A DNA stretch of 64,000 nucleotides from an uncultured Pelagibacteraceae bacterium (GTDB lineage: Bacteria > Pseudomonadota > Alphaproteobacteria > Pelagibacterales > Pelagibacteraceae), in the NCBI GenBank assembly GCA_902579465.1, contig CACHGV010000001.1:62001-126000 (forward strand), in the 5' to 3' direction. Shown one piece after another: positions 63,360 through 64,000 of the stretch (the stretch's first letter is position 1; each line of letters starts with the position of its first letter). The translations under genes and the position numbers were made by a program. The notes under the pieces were generated by a model. The model was not told the origin of the DNA. It searched no databases and saw nothing but the letters and a program-made list of their open reading frames with translations.

Positions 63360-63809
63360 TTATTTTGTTTGTCTTCTGGCATTTAATTTACTTCTAAGAG
63401 TTGAAAGAAGGTCATAAATTCTGTTGTCATTTTTAAACTTTTTATTTGTCACTTTTTCAGCAAATTCTATATCATTCATATCTTCGAGATTTAAAAATTT
63501 TTTACTTGAAACTAATCCCATTGAATTAAATTCAAGCACTAAAATATTATTTTTTGAAATTTTTTTTTTACCTAATTTATAAATTGATTGGTTTGTTTTT
63601 TTTCTTTCAATATAAATCCAGATGTCATTGAAATTGCTCATAGATGATGGTGGACCAATTAATTTTTTTACATCATTTTTGTTAGTCTTATTTACTAAAA
63701 TTTTACTAGTTTTAGTTTCTAAAAATCTGAAACCATGGGAATTTGAAACTTTATTTACAGAACAATTAATTGTAAAAAAAAATAAAAAGAATAAATATAT
63801 ATATCTCAT
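63360..63809 (-). CDS. bamE: Outer-membrane assembly lipoprotein BamE (SmpA/OmlA)
   Basis: This 149-residue protein has a signal peptide with a lipobox (FFFTINC, Cys at 16). A SmpA/OmlA-type domain follows: NKTNKNDVKKLIGPPSSMS matches the KGMTKxQVxxLLGxP pattern, and WIYIERK and VLEFNSMG follow. It is part of the BAM complex inserting beta-barrels. Its ATG directly abuts the ATG of the divergent neighbour. Confidence 0.87.
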   Translation of the reverse strand: MRYIYLFFLFFFTINCSVNKVSNSHGFRFLETKTSKILVNKTNKNDVKKLIGPPSSMSNFNDIWIYIERKKTNQSIYKLGKKKISKNNILVLEFNSMGLVSSKKFLNLEDMNDIEFAEKVTNKKFKNDNRIYDLLSTLRSKLNARRQTK

Positions 63810-64000
63810 ATGAAAAATGAATATTTAAATATTTACAATAATTTAATCAAATTAACTAGAAATAAAAACTTATACTACGGTCTTAAAAATGATGACACAT
63901 TTTCTGACAGGCTTGTAATTTTATTGTTACATTTAGGTTTTTTTTTTAAAACATACAAAGGTTCTTTATCAAAAGAAGATGCGCAAAATCTATTCGATTT
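63810..64000 (+). CDS. Ubiquinol-cytochrome c chaperone family protein, N-terminal part
   Basis: Sixty-three codons are visible before the window ends. The segment LYYGLKNDDTFSDRLVILLLHLGFFF matches the start of the alphaproteobacterial/mitochondrial Cbp3/UQCC1 family (quoted in part: NDDTFSDRLVILLLHLG), where YxxxxVPDTxxGRFExLxLH is expected. These proteins assist assembly of cytochrome bc1, and bamE is a frequent neighbour. Its ATG starts at the base after the bamE start codon on the other strand. Confidence 0.75.
   Translation, partial: MKNEYLNIYNNLIKLTRNKNLYYGLKNDDTFSDRLVILLLHLGFFFKTYKGSLSKEDAQNLFD

Overview
The window is a very AT-rich (roughly 30% GC by eye), densely packed bacterial chromosome segment. 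Gaps are tens of bases, stop and start codons often overlap, GTG and TTG starts occur, and no stretch over 300 bases lacks a gene. There are no insertion sequences, phage genes, CRISPR arrays or rRNAs. Gene content and order (recG/sdhE, argS-(x)-nagZ-scpAB-tatABC-serS, mltB-rlpA-dacC-tmk-holB-metG-tatD-MBL, an NDUFS4-type complex I subunit, a ubiquinol-cytochrome c chaperone beside bamE) point to an alphaproteobacterium. Base composition and compactness suggest the SAR11/Pelagibacterales group. This assignment is inference from content, not from a marker-gene search.

Region 1 (1-17.6 kb) is a phosphorus-scavenging island. It starts with the end of an UgpC-type glycerol-3-phosphate importer ATPase, a glycerophosphodiester phosphodiesterase and a DUF1868 2H-phosphoesterase. 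Next come an arsenate reductase plus aquaglyceroporin (arsenate is a phosphate mimic), a PhnZ-like HD oxygenase, an MFS carrier and a small secreted protein of unknown role. The phnC-D-E-E2 phosphonate importer and its regulator gene phnF follow on the minus strand, then the C-P lyase genes phnG-H-I-J-K-L-N, a DUF1045 2H-phosphoesterase and phnM. PhnP is absent from the cluster and DUF1045 is the obvious candidate to replace it. Three Pho-box-like 11-bp-period direct repeats and a HutC-type half-site pair are visible.

Region 2 (17.6-25.4 kb) is mainly zinc homeostasis: zur, znuB and znuC diverge from znuA across two near-perfect Zur boxes. They are followed by a CobW/COG0523 GTPase, a WD40 protein and a small Cys/His protein. 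ZnuA carries an unusual domain of about 130 residues between two His-rich stretches. A DpkA-like imino-acid reductase closes the region.

Region 3 (25.4-64 kb) is housekeeping: xthA, erpA, dgt, argS, nagZ, scpAB, tatABC, serS, yajC-secDF, uvrA, ssb, gyrA, coaD, tgt, recG, a peptidoglycan/replication operon, nhaA, glpX, bamE and tRNAs for Lys, Ser, Pro and Glu. Within it, Tgt has lost all four structural zinc ligands, GyrA has Gln at the quinolone-contact Ser position, and the PhnP-like metallo-beta-lactamase has Gln in place of a metal-binding His.
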